From the NCBI RefSeq assembly GCF_900109925.1, contig NZ_FOBW01000020.1, forward strand, positions 1 to 61,728: a stretch of 61,728 nucleotides of DNA, written 5' to 3'. This document shows, one piece after another, positions 44,868 through 54,496 of this stretch; within the stretch, counting starts at the first letter, position 1; the number at the start of each line of letters is the position of its first letter. Under the pieces are notes generated by a model. The model did not search any database, was not told the origin of the DNA, and worked only from the letters and a program-made list of their open reading frames with translations. This stretch comes from Mesobacillus persicus. GTDB taxonomy: Bacteria; Bacillota; Bacilli; Bacillales; Cytobacillaceae. A program made the position numbers and the translations under genes.

Positions 44868-46220
44868 TCATGTTATTTTTGTTATTTCCTCGTTGATCGT
44901 TTGGATGATAAAGTGGATTTCTTCTCTCGAGATATTTAATGGTGGTGCTAGGGTCAACACATTATTATATCCAGCGACGGTAGCACCGTTTTTGCCAATG
45001 ATGAGTCCTTTTTGTTTGCAACCACCAATCACTTGATTAACCAATTCAACCGCTAGTGGTTCTTTCGTTTTCTTATCACGGACAAGTTCAATTCCTACTA
45101 ATAGTCCTTTTCCACGCACATCTCCAACAAATGGATGATCACATAGGGCAGTATTCAATCCTTGCCTTAAATATTCGCCCGATGACTTAGACTGAGAATA
45201 TAGATTTTCAGTTTCCATGATTTCTAGGTTTTTTAATGCAAGTGCACAGGCAGCTGGATTCCCTCCAAATGTATTAACATGACGGAAATAATCGTATTCT
45301 TCCGTCCCTTTGAAGGCTTCATAGATTTCCTTCTTCACAGCCGTGGCCGATAATGGTAGATAAGCGCTTGTAATTCCTTTCGCCATTGTAATTACATCTG
45401 GTTTAACCCCGTAATTCATAAAGCCAAACGGTTCACCTGTCCGCCCGAAGCCACAGATTACCTCATCAACAATTAGCAAAGCTCCATGTTTTTCACAAAC
45501 TTCCTTTACCCCTGCTAAATAAGCATCAGGAGGAATTAAAATCCCACCACCAGTGATAATCGGCTCCATTATAACACCAGCGATGGTTTCGCTTAATTCC
45601 CATGTCATCACATTGTCTATATCCTTAACAGATTGCAACTCCTCTGGTTTTGCTTCCTTTTCATCAGATGAACGATACAAATCAGGAGGCGCGACATGAA
45701 TAAATCCTGGTGCCAATGGTTCATATTTATATTTTCGTTGCGCTTGGCCTGTTGCTGCTAAGGCCCCAATTGAATTTCCATGGTAACCCCGATACCTTGA
45801 GATAAATTTATAACGGTTAGCATCTCCCTTTTGCTGATGGTATTGCCTAACAATTTTAAAGGCCGTTTCATTGGCTTCCGAGCCACTATTGGAAAAGAAG
45901 ATAACATACTCTTCCCCTAGCATTTCGTTTAACTTTTCAGCCAGCTCAATGGCAGGACGATGACTTTGAGTAAGGGGAAAATAAGCCATGTTTTTTAGCT
46001 GCTCGTAAGCAGCCTCTGCCAATTCTGTCCTCCCGTATCCAATATTTACACACCACAGCCCGGCCATTGCATCCAAATAACGTTTCCCACTTTGATCAAC
46101 CACCCAAGCTCCCTCCGCCTTTTCAACCATCATGGTGGTGTCCGGACTGTAGGGCTTCATCGAATGCCAAAGGTAATCTTTATCTTTCTTCAAGAGGTCG
46201 GCATCTTTTCTAATCTCCAT
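44868..46220 (-). CDS. Class III PLP-dependent aminotransferase, 450 aa
   Basis: Omega-amino-acid/beta-alanine-type transaminase. Signatures: YLDAMAGLWCVNIGYGR, FFSNSGSEANETAFK, the PLP-phosphate region and the PLP-binding Lys in VITMAKGITSAYLPLSA (about residue 286), and HVNTFGGNPAACALAL. Together with the NCS1 permease upstream it may serve pyrimidine or beta-amino-acid catabolism; the substrate is inferred. GGGGGGTAAG precedes the ATG. Confidence 0.9.
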   Translation of the reverse strand: MEIRKDADLLKKDKDYLWHSMKPYSPDTTMMVEKAEGAWVVDQSGKRYLDAMAGLWCVNIGYGRTELAEAAYEQLKNMAYFPLTQSHRPAIELAEKLNEMLGEEYVIFFSNSGSEANETAFKIVRQYHQQKGDANRYKFISRYRGYHGNSIGALAATGQAQRKYKYEPLAPGFIHVAPPDLYRSSDEKEAKPEELQSVKDIDNVMTWELSETIAGVIMEPIITGGGILIPPDAYLAGVKEVCEKHGALLIVDEVICGFGRTGEPFGFMNYGVKPDVITMAKGITSAYLPLSATAVKKEIYEAFKGTEEYDYFRHVNTFGGNPAACALALKNLEIMETENLYSQSKSSGEYLRQGLNTALCDHPFVGDVRGKGLLVGIELVRDKKTKEPLAVELVNQVIGGCKQKGLIIGKNGATVAGYNNVLTLAPPLNISREEIHFIIQTINEEITKIT

Positions 46221-46414
46221 TTACTTACCCCCTAGACTAAAAATTGGCTGTGTACCCTTACTGTAATCGCTCATCCCAAAATGCTATTTGGATTTCACAC
46301 AAACAATACAAGAAAAGACTGGCTAGCTCACTTACGCTTTACCAGTCCTTTCCATATTCATATTTAAGAAATCAAATGGCTAGAACCGTTCCGTGAGGGA
46401 CATGAAAAACTATT

Positions 46415-46657
46415 CTAGCTTCCTTTCTCGCTAGGGCTGACCCCTATGGCTTGCCTTTGTTGTCTAATAAGTAAGATTGAAAAATATTTACGTCCATCGG
46501 GAGATAACACCCTTAAACTTTTACGATCCCCATTCCCTTTTTCAAATTCTACTGTTGCACCACTTAAATTCTCAATGATTGATTTGATTTTGTACCCTTT
46601 TCCAACCAAACCATCTATCTGCTCGCGTTCTTGTAAAAACTGTTTATAGTCCGACAT
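46415..46657 (-). CDS. Uncharacterised 80-aa protein
   Basis: A small soluble protein with predicted beta structure (GYKIKSIIENLSGATVEFEK). It lies 18 bp behind the permease gene and before the aminotransferase, all on the same strand, so it is probably part of this transport/catabolic operon. A ribosome binding site (AAGGGGAG) is present. The family is not recognised. Confidence 0.6.
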   Translation of the reverse strand: MSDYKQFLQEREQIDGLVGKGYKIKSIIENLSGATVEFEKGNGDRKSLRVLSPDGRKYFSILLIRQQRQAIGVSPSEKGS

Positions 46658-46675
46658 CCTCTTGCTCCCCTTTTT

Positions 46676-48148
46676 TTAAATTCTTTCACTTACAGTCTCG
46701 GGAACAACGACTACCTCTTCCTCTACAGGAATCTTCCAATCACGTCCAACGGTAATTCCTAAATATTTTTCATCACTTGGATTCTCAATTTCAGCCTGCT
46801 TATATTTTGCAAACCACCAGTTTTTCGCTAAGAAATAGTAGACTACCGCACCGACTGCAAACCCAACGATTGAGGAGTATGTCGGAAGTAGATTTGCTGC
46901 AACACCACCGATGATCCAAGCGATCATACCAGCAAGGTTGAAACCACCTAAATACTTGTATTGGCCTTCCGTTTCATACAGTTCCTCTACATTGACCCGT
47001 CTCTTCCGTATAACATAATAATCAACAAAGAGAATTCCGACAATTGAAGACAAGATGCCACCAATGATAAGGAGTGCTGAATTTAAAACACCGAATAAGC
47101 TCCATGGCTGAGCTAGGATCCCTATAATTCCCGCAACGATAACCCCAACCCAAAACGGAACCTTTGGTCCACCTACATTCGAAAAAATCGTCGCTGCCGG
47201 AATGACATTCGCTGATGTATTCGTTGACCATTGTGCCAAAACAATCATTAATAAAAGAATTCCTAATATAAAACCACCAGCTGCTTCTTGAAGAGCGACA
47301 ACAGGATCGGCATTTGAAACAGCTATATATGAAACTGCTCCGATAACAACCATAAAAGTATTAAAGATTGGCATAACAATCAAGCTACCAATAAGTTGTG
47401 TTTTATTTCGTTTAAACCAATTCCGTTCATGCTTTGGAGCTTTGAAAAATCTCGATAACGAAGGCATATCTGCAGCAAGTGTTGCCCAGAAGCCCATATT
47501 TGCCATTATGACAACCATGAATGCTGTAAACGCAGAGCCCCCTGCCACAGGCGTTTCCACCCATGACCAAATGTCTTTCCCTTGTGTTGCTGCTTTATCT
47601 GATAAAGTCACGTACATCCAACAAGAGATTAAGATGATAATTGGTGCTGCCAAGTCTGCAAAGCGTTCGATGGATTTAATCCCAAGGGATGTATTGAATA
47701 ACTGTAACGCGGCAAAGATTAGAAAACAAACAAACCAATTATCAAACCCAAATAATAAATTCAATATTGCATTCATAGCCGTTGAACCAAAATAGGTATT
47801 AATACCAAACCAACATGAAGCCGTTACCCCACGGACCACAGAGGGTATATGGGTACCTATCGTACCAAATGGGGCCCTCATATAAACAGGAAAGGAAAGA
47901 CCGTGTTCCACCCCAATGTCCCCAATGACGACCATGAAAATTCCAATTGCAACAGAACCGATAATCGTTGCTAGTATGACCATATCTAGCGGTAGATTGA
48001 TAATACCGCCTCCACCAATGGCAAACGCTGCTAAAACAATAGCCATCCCAACCCAGATGACTGCAAATCCGAATGGTCCGATTTTTCGTTCACCGTGAGT
48101 AATCGGGAGTAAATCTGGTGATTTTAAATAATTGCTCGCTTTTTTCAT
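46676..48148 (-). CDS. NCS1-family nucleobase/cytosine permease, 490 aa
   Basis: About 12 transmembrane helices. The N-terminal DLLPITHGERKIGPFGFAV, the FPVYMRAPFGTIG loop and NMGFWATLAADMPSLSRFFK are characteristic of NCS1 symporters for purines, pyrimidines or related ring compounds. AAAGGAGTG precedes the ATG at 48148; the longer frame (to 48232) lacks such a site. The substrate is not predictable in detail. Confidence 0.88.
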   Translation of the reverse strand: MKKASNYLKSPDLLPITHGERKIGPFGFAVIWVGMAIVLAAFAIGGGGIINLPLDMVILATIIGSVAIGIFMVVIGDIGVEHGLSFPVYMRAPFGTIGTHIPSVVRGVTASCWFGINTYFGSTAMNAILNLLFGFDNWFVCFLIFAALQLFNTSLGIKSIERFADLAAPIIILISCWMYVTLSDKAATQGKDIWSWVETPVAGGSAFTAFMVVIMANMGFWATLAADMPSLSRFFKAPKHERNWFKRNKTQLIGSLIVMPIFNTFMVVIGAVSYIAVSNADPVVALQEAAGGFILGILLLMIVLAQWSTNTSANVIPAATIFSNVGGPKVPFWVGVIVAGIIGILAQPWSLFGVLNSALLIIGGILSSIVGILFVDYYVIRKRRVNVEELYETEGQYKYLGGFNLAGMIAWIIGGVAANLLPTYSSIVGFAVGAVVYYFLAKNWWFAKYKQAEIENPSDEKYLGITVGRDWKIPVEEEVVVVPETVSERI

Positions 48149-48931
48149 AAAAACACTCCTTTTGGTGTAATTTATCAAAGTATTCAGAATAGAAAAGACG
48201 CAAAGACTTGATATTTTTGTATTACTAAGCATTTCAATCTCACTGTAAGTTGGAAAGGCTTAGTTACTGAAAACGAATTGAACTTTTAAAGTCATCCTTT
48301 GTTTTTTTCTAAAATTGGAATTTCTTATTTGAGTATGTGAATCAGTCCCCCCTCGTAAAAAGGTATTGACCTTTTTTTTCGTTACTTAGCTCCTGAAACG
48401 ATTTTTAGAGTAATCCTCCATTTTCCAACAGGGCAACCGCTCTAATATGTATCGGTTACGCGTGACAAATGTACGATTTTTAATTATGTTCTTCATAAGT
48501 TTTGTTAAATCCTCCTCATATTACAGAATATTCAGATATTTACTAAAAATATAGTTCCATTAGTAAAATATTCCCCCCTGTTCTTATCCCACCCTCTATC
48601 TTTTCTATTTCTACCTGTTTTTACTTCTTCCTAGTCCTTCAACGATCATCCTGTTAGATGTGCTAAACAATGCTTTATAACGAACGAGCACACCTAGCCT
48701 TTAAGAACAAAGTTGTAGTACACATTTCCGATGATGCTTCCAAAACTAACTTTAAGAAAAGCGTATAACAGTTTGACAGGGGGTTCCTCTGTTTTGTTAT
48801 TATTTCTAACATATTTTTTGAAAATTAAAAAAATACGTTAGAAATAGAGAAAAGTTTTGCGCCTAGGCCAATTAGCCACCAACATAATCTTCTAGAAATA
48901 AGAAAAGAATATAATTTGGAGGTGATTTATT
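48149..48931. other. Long intergenic region with hairpins
   Basis: No gene is recognised. On the minus strand, which would be the leader of the permease gene, a hairpin AAAAAGGT/ACCTTTTT at 48358-48381 could act as an attenuator. A strong inverted repeat lies at 48801-48846. No known riboswitch motif (purine, preQ1 or similar) was found. Confidence 0.4.
48801..48846. repeat. 19-bp inverted repeat with one mismatch
   Basis: The arms TATTTCTAACATATTTTTT and AAAAAATACGTTAGAAATA are separated by 8 nt. AT-rich, with no terminator-like tail beyond the stem itself. Confidence 0.65.
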
Positions 48932-49048
48932 GTGAATGAAAAAGAAACTAGCTATCCCAATGTTCAATTAAAAGGAAAGTTGAATAAACAAAAAGGGGAA
49001 AAGGAAGCCGGACAAACAAGATACGGACAAACAAAGCAATCAAAATAA
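48932..49048 (+). CDS. Small hydrophilic protein, 38 aa
   Basis: GTG start, 6 nt behind a perfect GGAGGTGA ribosome binding site, and a good terminator after the stop. The sequence (NEKETSYPNVQLKGKLNKQK to RYGQTKQSK) is very Lys/Gln/Gly-rich and likely disordered, in style like small acid-soluble spore or stress proteins, but no family is recognised. Confidence 0.6.
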   Translation: MNEKETSYPNVQLKGKLNKQKGEKEAGQTRYGQTKQSK

Positions 49049-49057
49049 ACGTGAAAT

Positions 49058-49090
49058 AGGCATCGGCCGTATGCCGATGCCTTTAAATTT
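49058..49090 (+). terminator. Intrinsic terminator of the 38-aa gene
   Basis: AGGCATCGGC/GCCGATGCCT perfect stem with a 5-nt loop, followed by TTTAAATTTT. Confidence 0.85.
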
Positions 49091-49117
49091 TACAGTTTTC
49101 AAACCTGCGAGTTTTCT

Positions 49118-49903
49118 TTATCCTAACTTCTCTAACAATGGATAAAGCTCTTCAAGATGCTGAATCTCATACGTTGGAATGACCTCGTTCCGCTCTTTTT
49201 GGTGACGATTAATCCAAACTGATTTCATCCCGACCCTATTTGCCCCGAGGATATCGGTCATTAGGTTATCCCCAACCATAATTGCTTCGTTTTTGTCTAC
49301 CTTCATGAGATCCAATGCGTGTTCAAAGATACCTGGGTCTGGCTTCCCTTTGCCATAGTCACCTGAAATGACAATTTGATTAAAATAAGGAACAAGTTCT
49401 GAAGTTATCTTCAGCTTTGTTTGCTGAAGATCCGGAGAGCCATTTGTTAGCAGCAATAGTTGGTAGTTTTCCTTTAATGCATCCAAGACCTGAAACGTTT
49501 CCTCGTAAACAAACGGGAGCCTTTTTCGTTCTTCAGGGAATGTTTCAGCTAATTCGAAGCCGAACTCGCAGTCATCAACCCCCAGTTTTTTCAACCCTAT
49601 TGTCCAGGCATCTTTACGATACGCAGGAACAATCTCTTTCATTTTCCTAAACTCTTCGTGGTCATCTGGAAAATTACCCCAAAGCCCTTCGAATGGGTTG
49701 ATTCCAATCATCTGTGTGAAAGAGTAAGTTTCATACGAAGCGTATAGCTCCCTTGCAGCTTGCCGAACAGCCACTTCTAATTTTTCTGGATTTACGCCAT
49801 AGCGTTCCTCCGCTATTTTACAAGTAGCAATAAAGGCTTCTTGGATACTTTTCTGATCCCAAAGGAGTGTATCATCTAAATCAAAAAAAATTGCTTTTAT
49901 CAT
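49118..49903 (-). CDS. HAD-superfamily hydrolase, 261 aa
   Basis: A phosphatase-type HAD fold: motif [12 protein letters not shown], motif [11 protein letters not shown], the conserved Lys in [10 protein letters not shown] and motif [15 protein letters not shown]. The helical cap is of C1 type, as in YjjG-like nucleotidases. GAGGAAG precedes the ATG at 49903. The substrate is unknown. Confidence 0.88.
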   Translation of the reverse strand: MIKAIFFDLDDTLLWDQKSIQEAFIATCKIAEERYGVNPEKLEVAVRQAARELYASYETYSFTQMIGINPFEGLWGNFPDDHEEFRKMKEIVPAYRKDAWTIGLKKLGVDDCEFGFELAETFPEERKRLPFVYEETFQVLDALKENYQLLLLTNGSPDLQQTKLKITSELVPYFNQIVISGDYGKGKPDPGIFEHALDLMKVDKNEAIMVGDNLMTDILGANRVGMKSVWINRHQKERNEVIPTYEIQHLEELYPLLEKLG

Positions 49904-50064
49904 ATTCTTCCTCACTTATCTCATTTTAATTTGTTTAATAGTTTACCATTTTTTTAATAGAAAGAATATATGAATAAAATATTTATCTGATTTTTCTACA
50001 ATATTCAATTCGTTATAATAAGAACAGAAGACATTAGTCAATTTCTTACATGAGGAGAACTTTT

Positions 50065-51012
50065 ATGGGGAAGCAAAAGAAGCCAAAAAAGGACACAAAA
50101 AAGAAAAAGATTAAAATGGTGGGTCACAAACCTTTGGAACGAATAGATTTAAAAAAACAATTGGCTTTTTTAAAAGCGAACAAAAGAAGAATCCAGCAAA
50201 ATCAGGAGCTCTATTATAACGAACAACAAAACCAATGCGATCTCAATCACTATTATGGTTCTATTTTTGAAGAATCAACTAATTTAAGTTCATCACTAAC
50301 TAAACTACTAATGAAATCGCATAAAAATCAAGTTCCATATTTTATTAGCAAGGATTTATATTTATATACTTGGGTCGACTTGTACCCAGATGGAACAGTG
50401 AAAAGTATCTACTCAGGGGAAGAAAAAGATCCTGCTAGCCTAATCGTCAATGACCAAGAAATCATCCGAATAAAGTACGAGGAATTTCTAAAGTATTTCC
50501 ACGAGGTTGGTCAGGATGAATATGTTTCATTAAAGAAGTTAAAATCAATCGATTGGAAATTCAGATTTAACACCGAACATATCGTTCCACAATCCTGGTT
50601 TGGTGCCTTGGAGCCAATGAAAGGTGATTTACACCACCTGTTTACCTGTCAACCTGACTGTAATATATCAAGGTCAAATTTCCCTTATGCCGATTTCACC
50701 TTTTATACGCCCGAGTCTGTATATGAACCTATCCAAAATCATTGCGGGGTAGCTATTAATGAAAAGTTCGAGCCAGAACATGGCAAAGGAAAAAGTGCCC
50801 GTGCGATGCTCTATTTTTTATTAAGGTATCCTGATGCGATTAAACGTAGCTTTCGAAATTCGATTGACCTACCCCTGCTTAAACGCTGGAATCAACAATT
50901 TCCCGTCACACTATATGAAAAACACCGAAACCAATCCATCTATATGATTCAAGGCAACAGAAATCCATTCATTGATTTTCCGGACTTAGCGGAGGAGATA
51001 AGCTTTCTTTAG
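50065..51012 (+). CDS. Endonuclease I-like nuclease (beta-beta-alpha metal type), 315 aa
   Basis: The core NTEHIVPQSWFGALEPMKGD followed by LHHLFTCQPDCNISRSNF carries the catalytic His, metal-binding Asn and surrounding residues of the EndA/NucM/Bsn family. Unlike secreted members, the N-terminus is a Lys-rich stretch (GKQKKPKKDTKKKKIKM) without a signal peptide, so it may act inside the cell or on bound nucleic acid. GAGGAG precedes the ATG at 50065. Confidence 0.85.
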   Translation: MGKQKKPKKDTKKKKIKMVGHKPLERIDLKKQLAFLKANKRRIQQNQELYYNEQQNQCDLNHYYGSIFEESTNLSSSLTKLLMKSHKNQVPYFISKDLYLYTWVDLYPDGTVKSIYSGEEKDPASLIVNDQEIIRIKYEEFLKYFHEVGQDEYVSLKKLKSIDWKFRFNTEHIVPQSWFGALEPMKGDLHHLFTCQPDCNISRSNFPYADFTFYTPESVYEPIQNHCGVAINEKFEPEHGKGKSARAMLYFLLRYPDAIKRSFRNSIDLPLLKRWNQQFPVTLYEKHRNQSIYMIQGNRNPFIDFPDLAEEISFL

Positions 51013-51041
51013 CTTGACTTAACGTCCTCTCTCTACAACAA

Positions 51042-51075
51042 AAGGTATGGACTCGAAAATAGCCCATACCTTCTT
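51042..51075 (+). terminator. Intrinsic terminator between convergent genes
   Basis: AAGGTATGG/CCATACCTT stem with a 13-nt loop and TTCTTTC on the plus strand. Confidence 0.7.
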
Positions 51076-51101
51076 TCGGTTGTCTTAGCTCAATTTCGTA
51101 C

Positions 51102-51641
51102 CTATTTTCTAATCATACCTGTCCACACAATATAATGAAACTCGATTACAGCCTTTGTAAGCCCTGTCCAATAGGTGAGGCAAGGAGATCTATATCTTTT
51201 ATATCTTTGTAAAGATGGTTCCTCTTTTATGGTTGTTTTAATTTCATTATCCTTTTCAACCGACTTCTGACGGGGTGAGTCTTCCTGAATTGTCTCTTCC
51301 TGAACGGAAAGCGTTTCGATTGGTTCTTCCTGAATGTCTGTTGTGGTAGAAAGCATTGACTTCATTGCCTCGGTAATGACGTTTTCTAACTCCTCTATCG
51401 AGAATTCCTTAATAGAAATCCACCCCCGGGAGTCCACCGTGAACCCATTCTTCTTAATGGTTTCCTCGGACATATACTTCCCCACAACATACCCATTTCC
51501 GGTGGAATGCAATTGCGTTGCCAACACTTGGCCCCTTTGCTTGCTCTCAGGATAATGAAAACTTACTTTGCCATTACTCATTTGCTTTTCTTCAAGTTTA
51601 AACGAATGGAATATCGCCTTTTTTTCTTCAAAAGATAACAT
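51102..51641 (-). CDS. Uncharacterised 179-aa protein
   Basis: The N-terminal half (SFEEKKAIFHSFKLEEKQMS, then NGYVVGKYM) looks like a compact alpha/beta domain. The middle (about residues 95-140) is Glu/Gln/Thr-rich and disordered. The C-terminus is basic, then aromatic. No membrane helix is certain. GGGGGACT precedes the ATG. The family is not recognised. Confidence 0.6.
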   Translation of the reverse strand: MLSFEEKKAIFHSFKLEEKQMSNGKVSFHYPESKQRGQVLATQLHSTGNGYVVGKYMSEETIKKNGFTVDSRGWISIKEFSIEELENVITEAMKSMLSTTTDIQEEPIETLSVQEETIQEDSPRQKSVEKDNEIKTTIKEEPSLQRYKRYRSPCLTYWTGLTKAVIEFHYIVWTGMIRK

Positions 51642-51907
51642 TTTTAATAGTCCCCCTCCCGGTAGAAATAGATTATGATTGATTGCACTACTAATTATAT
51701 GGATGCTACTTTAATAAAAACCTCTCTATATAACACTTCCTTTTAAATTAAAAAATCCCTGCATTCTTTTTTAAAATAGCTTCAAAATTATTAGATAACT
51801 AATAATAGTCTTACAAATAATCTTCATTGGGATTGTTTGTCCTTTTCGGAAAAGGTATAGTGAAGAAAAAAGATTAACTGTTGTTACACATTTACGGAGG
51901 GATGAAT

Positions 51908-52867
51908 TTGCGAAAAAGGAAATTACTTATCACTCATAATGTAGATCAAAGTCTTATAGAGTCCGTTAAAAGAATTGTCCCTGATTGGGAGCTTATTACT
52001 GGAAGAGATGCCTCGATTTGGCAGGGGCACTTACAGGATGCTGAAGTTATTGTCGGTTGGAAAAAGGAAATGAAGGACCTTTTCGAACAAGATTCAAAGT
52101 TGCGCTGGCTTCAGTCATGGAGTGCAGGAGTGAACAGTATGCCGTTAGAGATCATGCAATCTAGAGGAATTTACCTAACAAGTGCAAATGGGGTACATAC
52201 TTTTCCAATCTCCGAAACCATCTTTGCACTGATGCTGGGCTTAACCCGAAAAATACATACATATGTTAGAAATCAAACCAAGAAAACCTGGGAGGCCTCC
52301 GGGCTTAAGTTAGAAATACACGGTAAGACCATTGGCATCATCGGTGTTGGAGCGATTGGAAAGGAGACAGCCAAAATAGCTAAAGCATTTGGTATGAAAG
52401 TATTAGGGATCCGGCATTCTGGGAAACCTGATCTGTCAGTAAACAAAATGTATAAGCCTGACGCTTTAAATGAGGTTTTACCACAATGCGATTATGTCGT
52501 CGTTACTCTACCGCTCACTGAGGAAACTCATCGAATGTTTGGCTCAAATGAGTTTAAGCAGATGAAACAGACTGCCTTCTTCATCAATATCGGACGCGGC
52601 CCCATTGTTGATGAAAAGGCACTTATTACTGCTTTAGAGGAAAAACAAATTGCTGGAGCCGGACTTGATGTTTTCGAAAAAGAACCTTTGAATGAGCAGA
52701 GCCCATTATGGGAAATGGAGAATGTCATCGTTACCCCACATACCGCTGGTGCCACAGAGGACTACGCAAAAAGAGTAGTAGAGGATATCTTTATCCCAAA
52801 TCTCAAACAGTATTTAAACAATCAACCACCAACACTCAACCTAGTCGACTACAAAAAAGGTTATTAA
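51908..52867 (+). CDS. D-2-hydroxyacid dehydrogenase, 319 aa
   Basis: NAD(P)-dependent dehydrogenase of the D-isomer-specific family. The Rossmann motif TIGIIGVGAIGKETAKIA, catalytic Arg in NIGRGPIVDEKALI, Glu in DVFEKEPL and His in VTPHTAGATEDY are intact. A TTG at 51908 lies 7 nt behind GGAGG and is the likely start; upstream ATGs lie on or before that site. Confidence 0.88.
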   Translation: MRKRKLLITHNVDQSLIESVKRIVPDWELITGRDASIWQGHLQDAEVIVGWKKEMKDLFEQDSKLRWLQSWSAGVNSMPLEIMQSRGIYLTSANGVHTFPISETIFALMLGLTRKIHTYVRNQTKKTWEASGLKLEIHGKTIGIIGVGAIGKETAKIAKAFGMKVLGIRHSGKPDLSVNKMYKPDALNEVLPQCDYVVVTLPLTEETHRMFGSNEFKQMKQTAFFINIGRGPIVDEKALITALEEKQIAGAGLDVFEKEPLNEQSPLWEMENVIVTPHTAGATEDYAKRVVEDIFIPNLKQYLNNQPPTLNLVDYKKGY

Positions 52868-52875
52868 GTTAATAA

Positions 52876-52920
52876 GGAAACAACTGGAAGGTGCCAGGCG
52901 CCTTCCAGTTGTTTCCTTTT
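52876..52920. terminator. Long hairpin terminator between convergent genes
   Basis: A 20-bp nearly perfect stem GGAAACAACTGGAAGG.../...CCTTCCAGTTGTTTCC with the apex GGTGCCAGGCGCC, and TTTTCTCC on the plus strand. It has the same apex as the hairpin at 44817. Confidence 0.8.
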
Positions 52921-52936
52921 CTCCATCTCACCTTTG

Positions 52937-53461
52937 TTATTTTCTTCGGGCATCTAAAAAATCCTGTATTTGCTTTTTACTGTTTAGAATAATAATGTTT
53001 TTATTCGCTTCCGTTTCTTGAAATGAACGGAATCTTTCTTTCATCTTCTTTTTCCTAGAGTAGAAGGTAGTATAAATGAATTTTATAAACTCCCAATCTA
53101 GCTTCTCCTCGCAGCCTTCTCCCATATCTGGGCGCGTCTTCCCGATATTGGTCACCCACCGTTTAACGACGCGATATAAACATACATATAGTGGAAGTTC
53201 TAAGTAGATGATTGTATCCGCATATTGTATGCGAAGATCAAAAGTGTTGCCATAATTACCTTCAATAATCCACTCTTCTCCCTCCATGATTTTCTTTTGG
53301 GCGTCGGCGAACTCTTCAAGAGGTGTTTCAATCCAACCGGGCTTCCAATACAATTTATCCAGATGATGTACCTGTATCTGCAAAGCTTCCCCTAACGTAC
53401 GGGCAAATGTCGTTTTCCCAACTCCTGGAGAAACTCCAATCACCATAATGCGCTTCACCAA
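52937..53461 (-). CDS. P-loop kinase-like protein (topology-modulation/FlaR-type), 174 aa
   Basis: An adenylate-kinase-like NTPase with Walker A VIGVSPGVGKTTFA and the family segments HHLDKLYWKPGW and WIIEGNYGNTFDLR. Such proteins are annotated as DNA topology modulation proteins, but the activity is unproven. A TTG start at 53461 lies 7 nt behind GGAGG. Confidence 0.82.
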   Translation of the reverse strand: MVKRIMVIGVSPGVGKTTFARTLGEALQIQVHHLDKLYWKPGWIETPLEEFADAQKKIMEGEEWIIEGNYGNTFDLRIQYADTIIYLELPLYVCLYRVVKRWVTNIGKTRPDMGEGCEEKLDWEFIKFIYTTFYSRKKKMKERFRSFQETEANKNIIILNSKKQIQDFLDARRK

Positions 53462-53540
53462 ATGCCCACCTCCCGCTCAAATTGCTTATCCATTATAAAC
53501 GATTCCGCAAAAGGATAGTTGAAGATAATCAGAAATAAAT

Positions 53541-53575
53541 AAAAGGCAACTACTTTAGAAAGCAGTTACCTTTTC
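53541..53575 (-). terminator. Intrinsic terminator of psuKG
   Basis: AAAAGGCAACT/AGTTACCTTTT stem with the U-tract supplied on the minus strand. Confidence 0.7.
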
Positions 53576-53581
53576 ATCTAA

Positions 53582-54496
53582 TTAACTTTGTGAATGAAAG
53601 CTAACAGCGATTTGCGCACCTACCACTGCGTTATTTTTTACTAGCTCGATATTTGATTCGAGGCTCTTTCCACCCGTCAACTCTTTTACCTTCGCTAATA
53701 AAAATGGTGTTACCTCTTTGCCACTGATATGGTTCTCTTCGGCCTCTTGTAATGCTGTTTCAATTACATTTTTAATCATTTGCTCATCCATCGCATGCTC
53801 TTCGGGAATTGGATTAGCGATTACCGCGCCTCCCTTTAAATTTAGATCCCATTTTGTTTTTAACGTAGAAGCTACTGTTTCCACGTCATCTGCTCTGAAA
53901 TTAACAGCAAATTCACTCGTTCTCGTATAGAAAGCAGGAAGAACATCCGTTTGATAACCAATGACAGGGACACCTTTTGTTTCAAGATATTCCATTGTTA
54001 AACCTAAATCCAAGATGGACTTCGCTCCCGCACAGATGACGGCAACATTTGTTTGAGCTAACTCCTCTAAGTCTGCAGAAATATCCATGGATGTTTCTGC
54101 TCCTCTGTGGGCACCACCAATTCCTCCGGTAACAAAAATATTAATTCCAGCTAGTTCCGCACAGATCATTGTCGCCGCAACCGTTGTTGCACCAAGCTGT
54201 TTCGTAGCAATCAAATAAGGTAAATCACGTCGTGACGCTTTAGCCACATTCGAGCTCTTCCCAAACATTTCAAGTTCCTCATCTGATAAACCAATCTTGA
54301 TTTTACCATCCACAATCGCAATTGTAGCGGGTACCGCACCGTAATCACGGATGATTTGCTCCACCTCACGTGCCGTTTTCACATTTTGCGGATACGGCAT
54401 TCCATGAGAGATGATGGTTGATTCCAAGGCAACGATTGGCTTTCCCTGCTCTCTTGCTTCAAGTACTTCTTCAGAATAAGTAATATATTGTTCCAT
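53582..54496 (-). CDS. psuG: Pseudouridine-5'-phosphate glycosidase
   Basis: Splits pseudouridine 5'-phosphate into uracil and ribose 5-phosphate. Diagnostic stretches: [51 protein letters not shown] and [12 protein letters not shown]. Length 304 aa is normal. It overlaps the kinase gene by one base. Confidence 0.95.
   Translation of the reverse strand: MEQYITYSEEVLEAREQGKPIVALESTIISHGMPYPQNVKTAREVEQIIRDYGAVPATIAIVDGKIKIGLSDEELEMFGKSSNVAKASRRDLPYLIATKQLGATTVAATMICAELAGINIFVTGGIGGAHRGAETSMDISADLEELAQTNVAVICAGAKSILDLGLTMEYLETKGVPVIGYQTDVLPAFYTRTSEFAVNFRADDVETVASTLKTKWDLNLKGGAVIANPIPEEHAMDEQMIKNVIETALQEAEENHISGKEVTPFLLAKVKELTGGKSLESNIELVKNNAVVGAQIAVSFHSQS

Noticed and set aside
48149-48550. Purine, preQ1 or similar riboswitch before the NCS1 permease
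   Set aside because: None of the conserved core motifs of these aptamers could be found on the permease strand.
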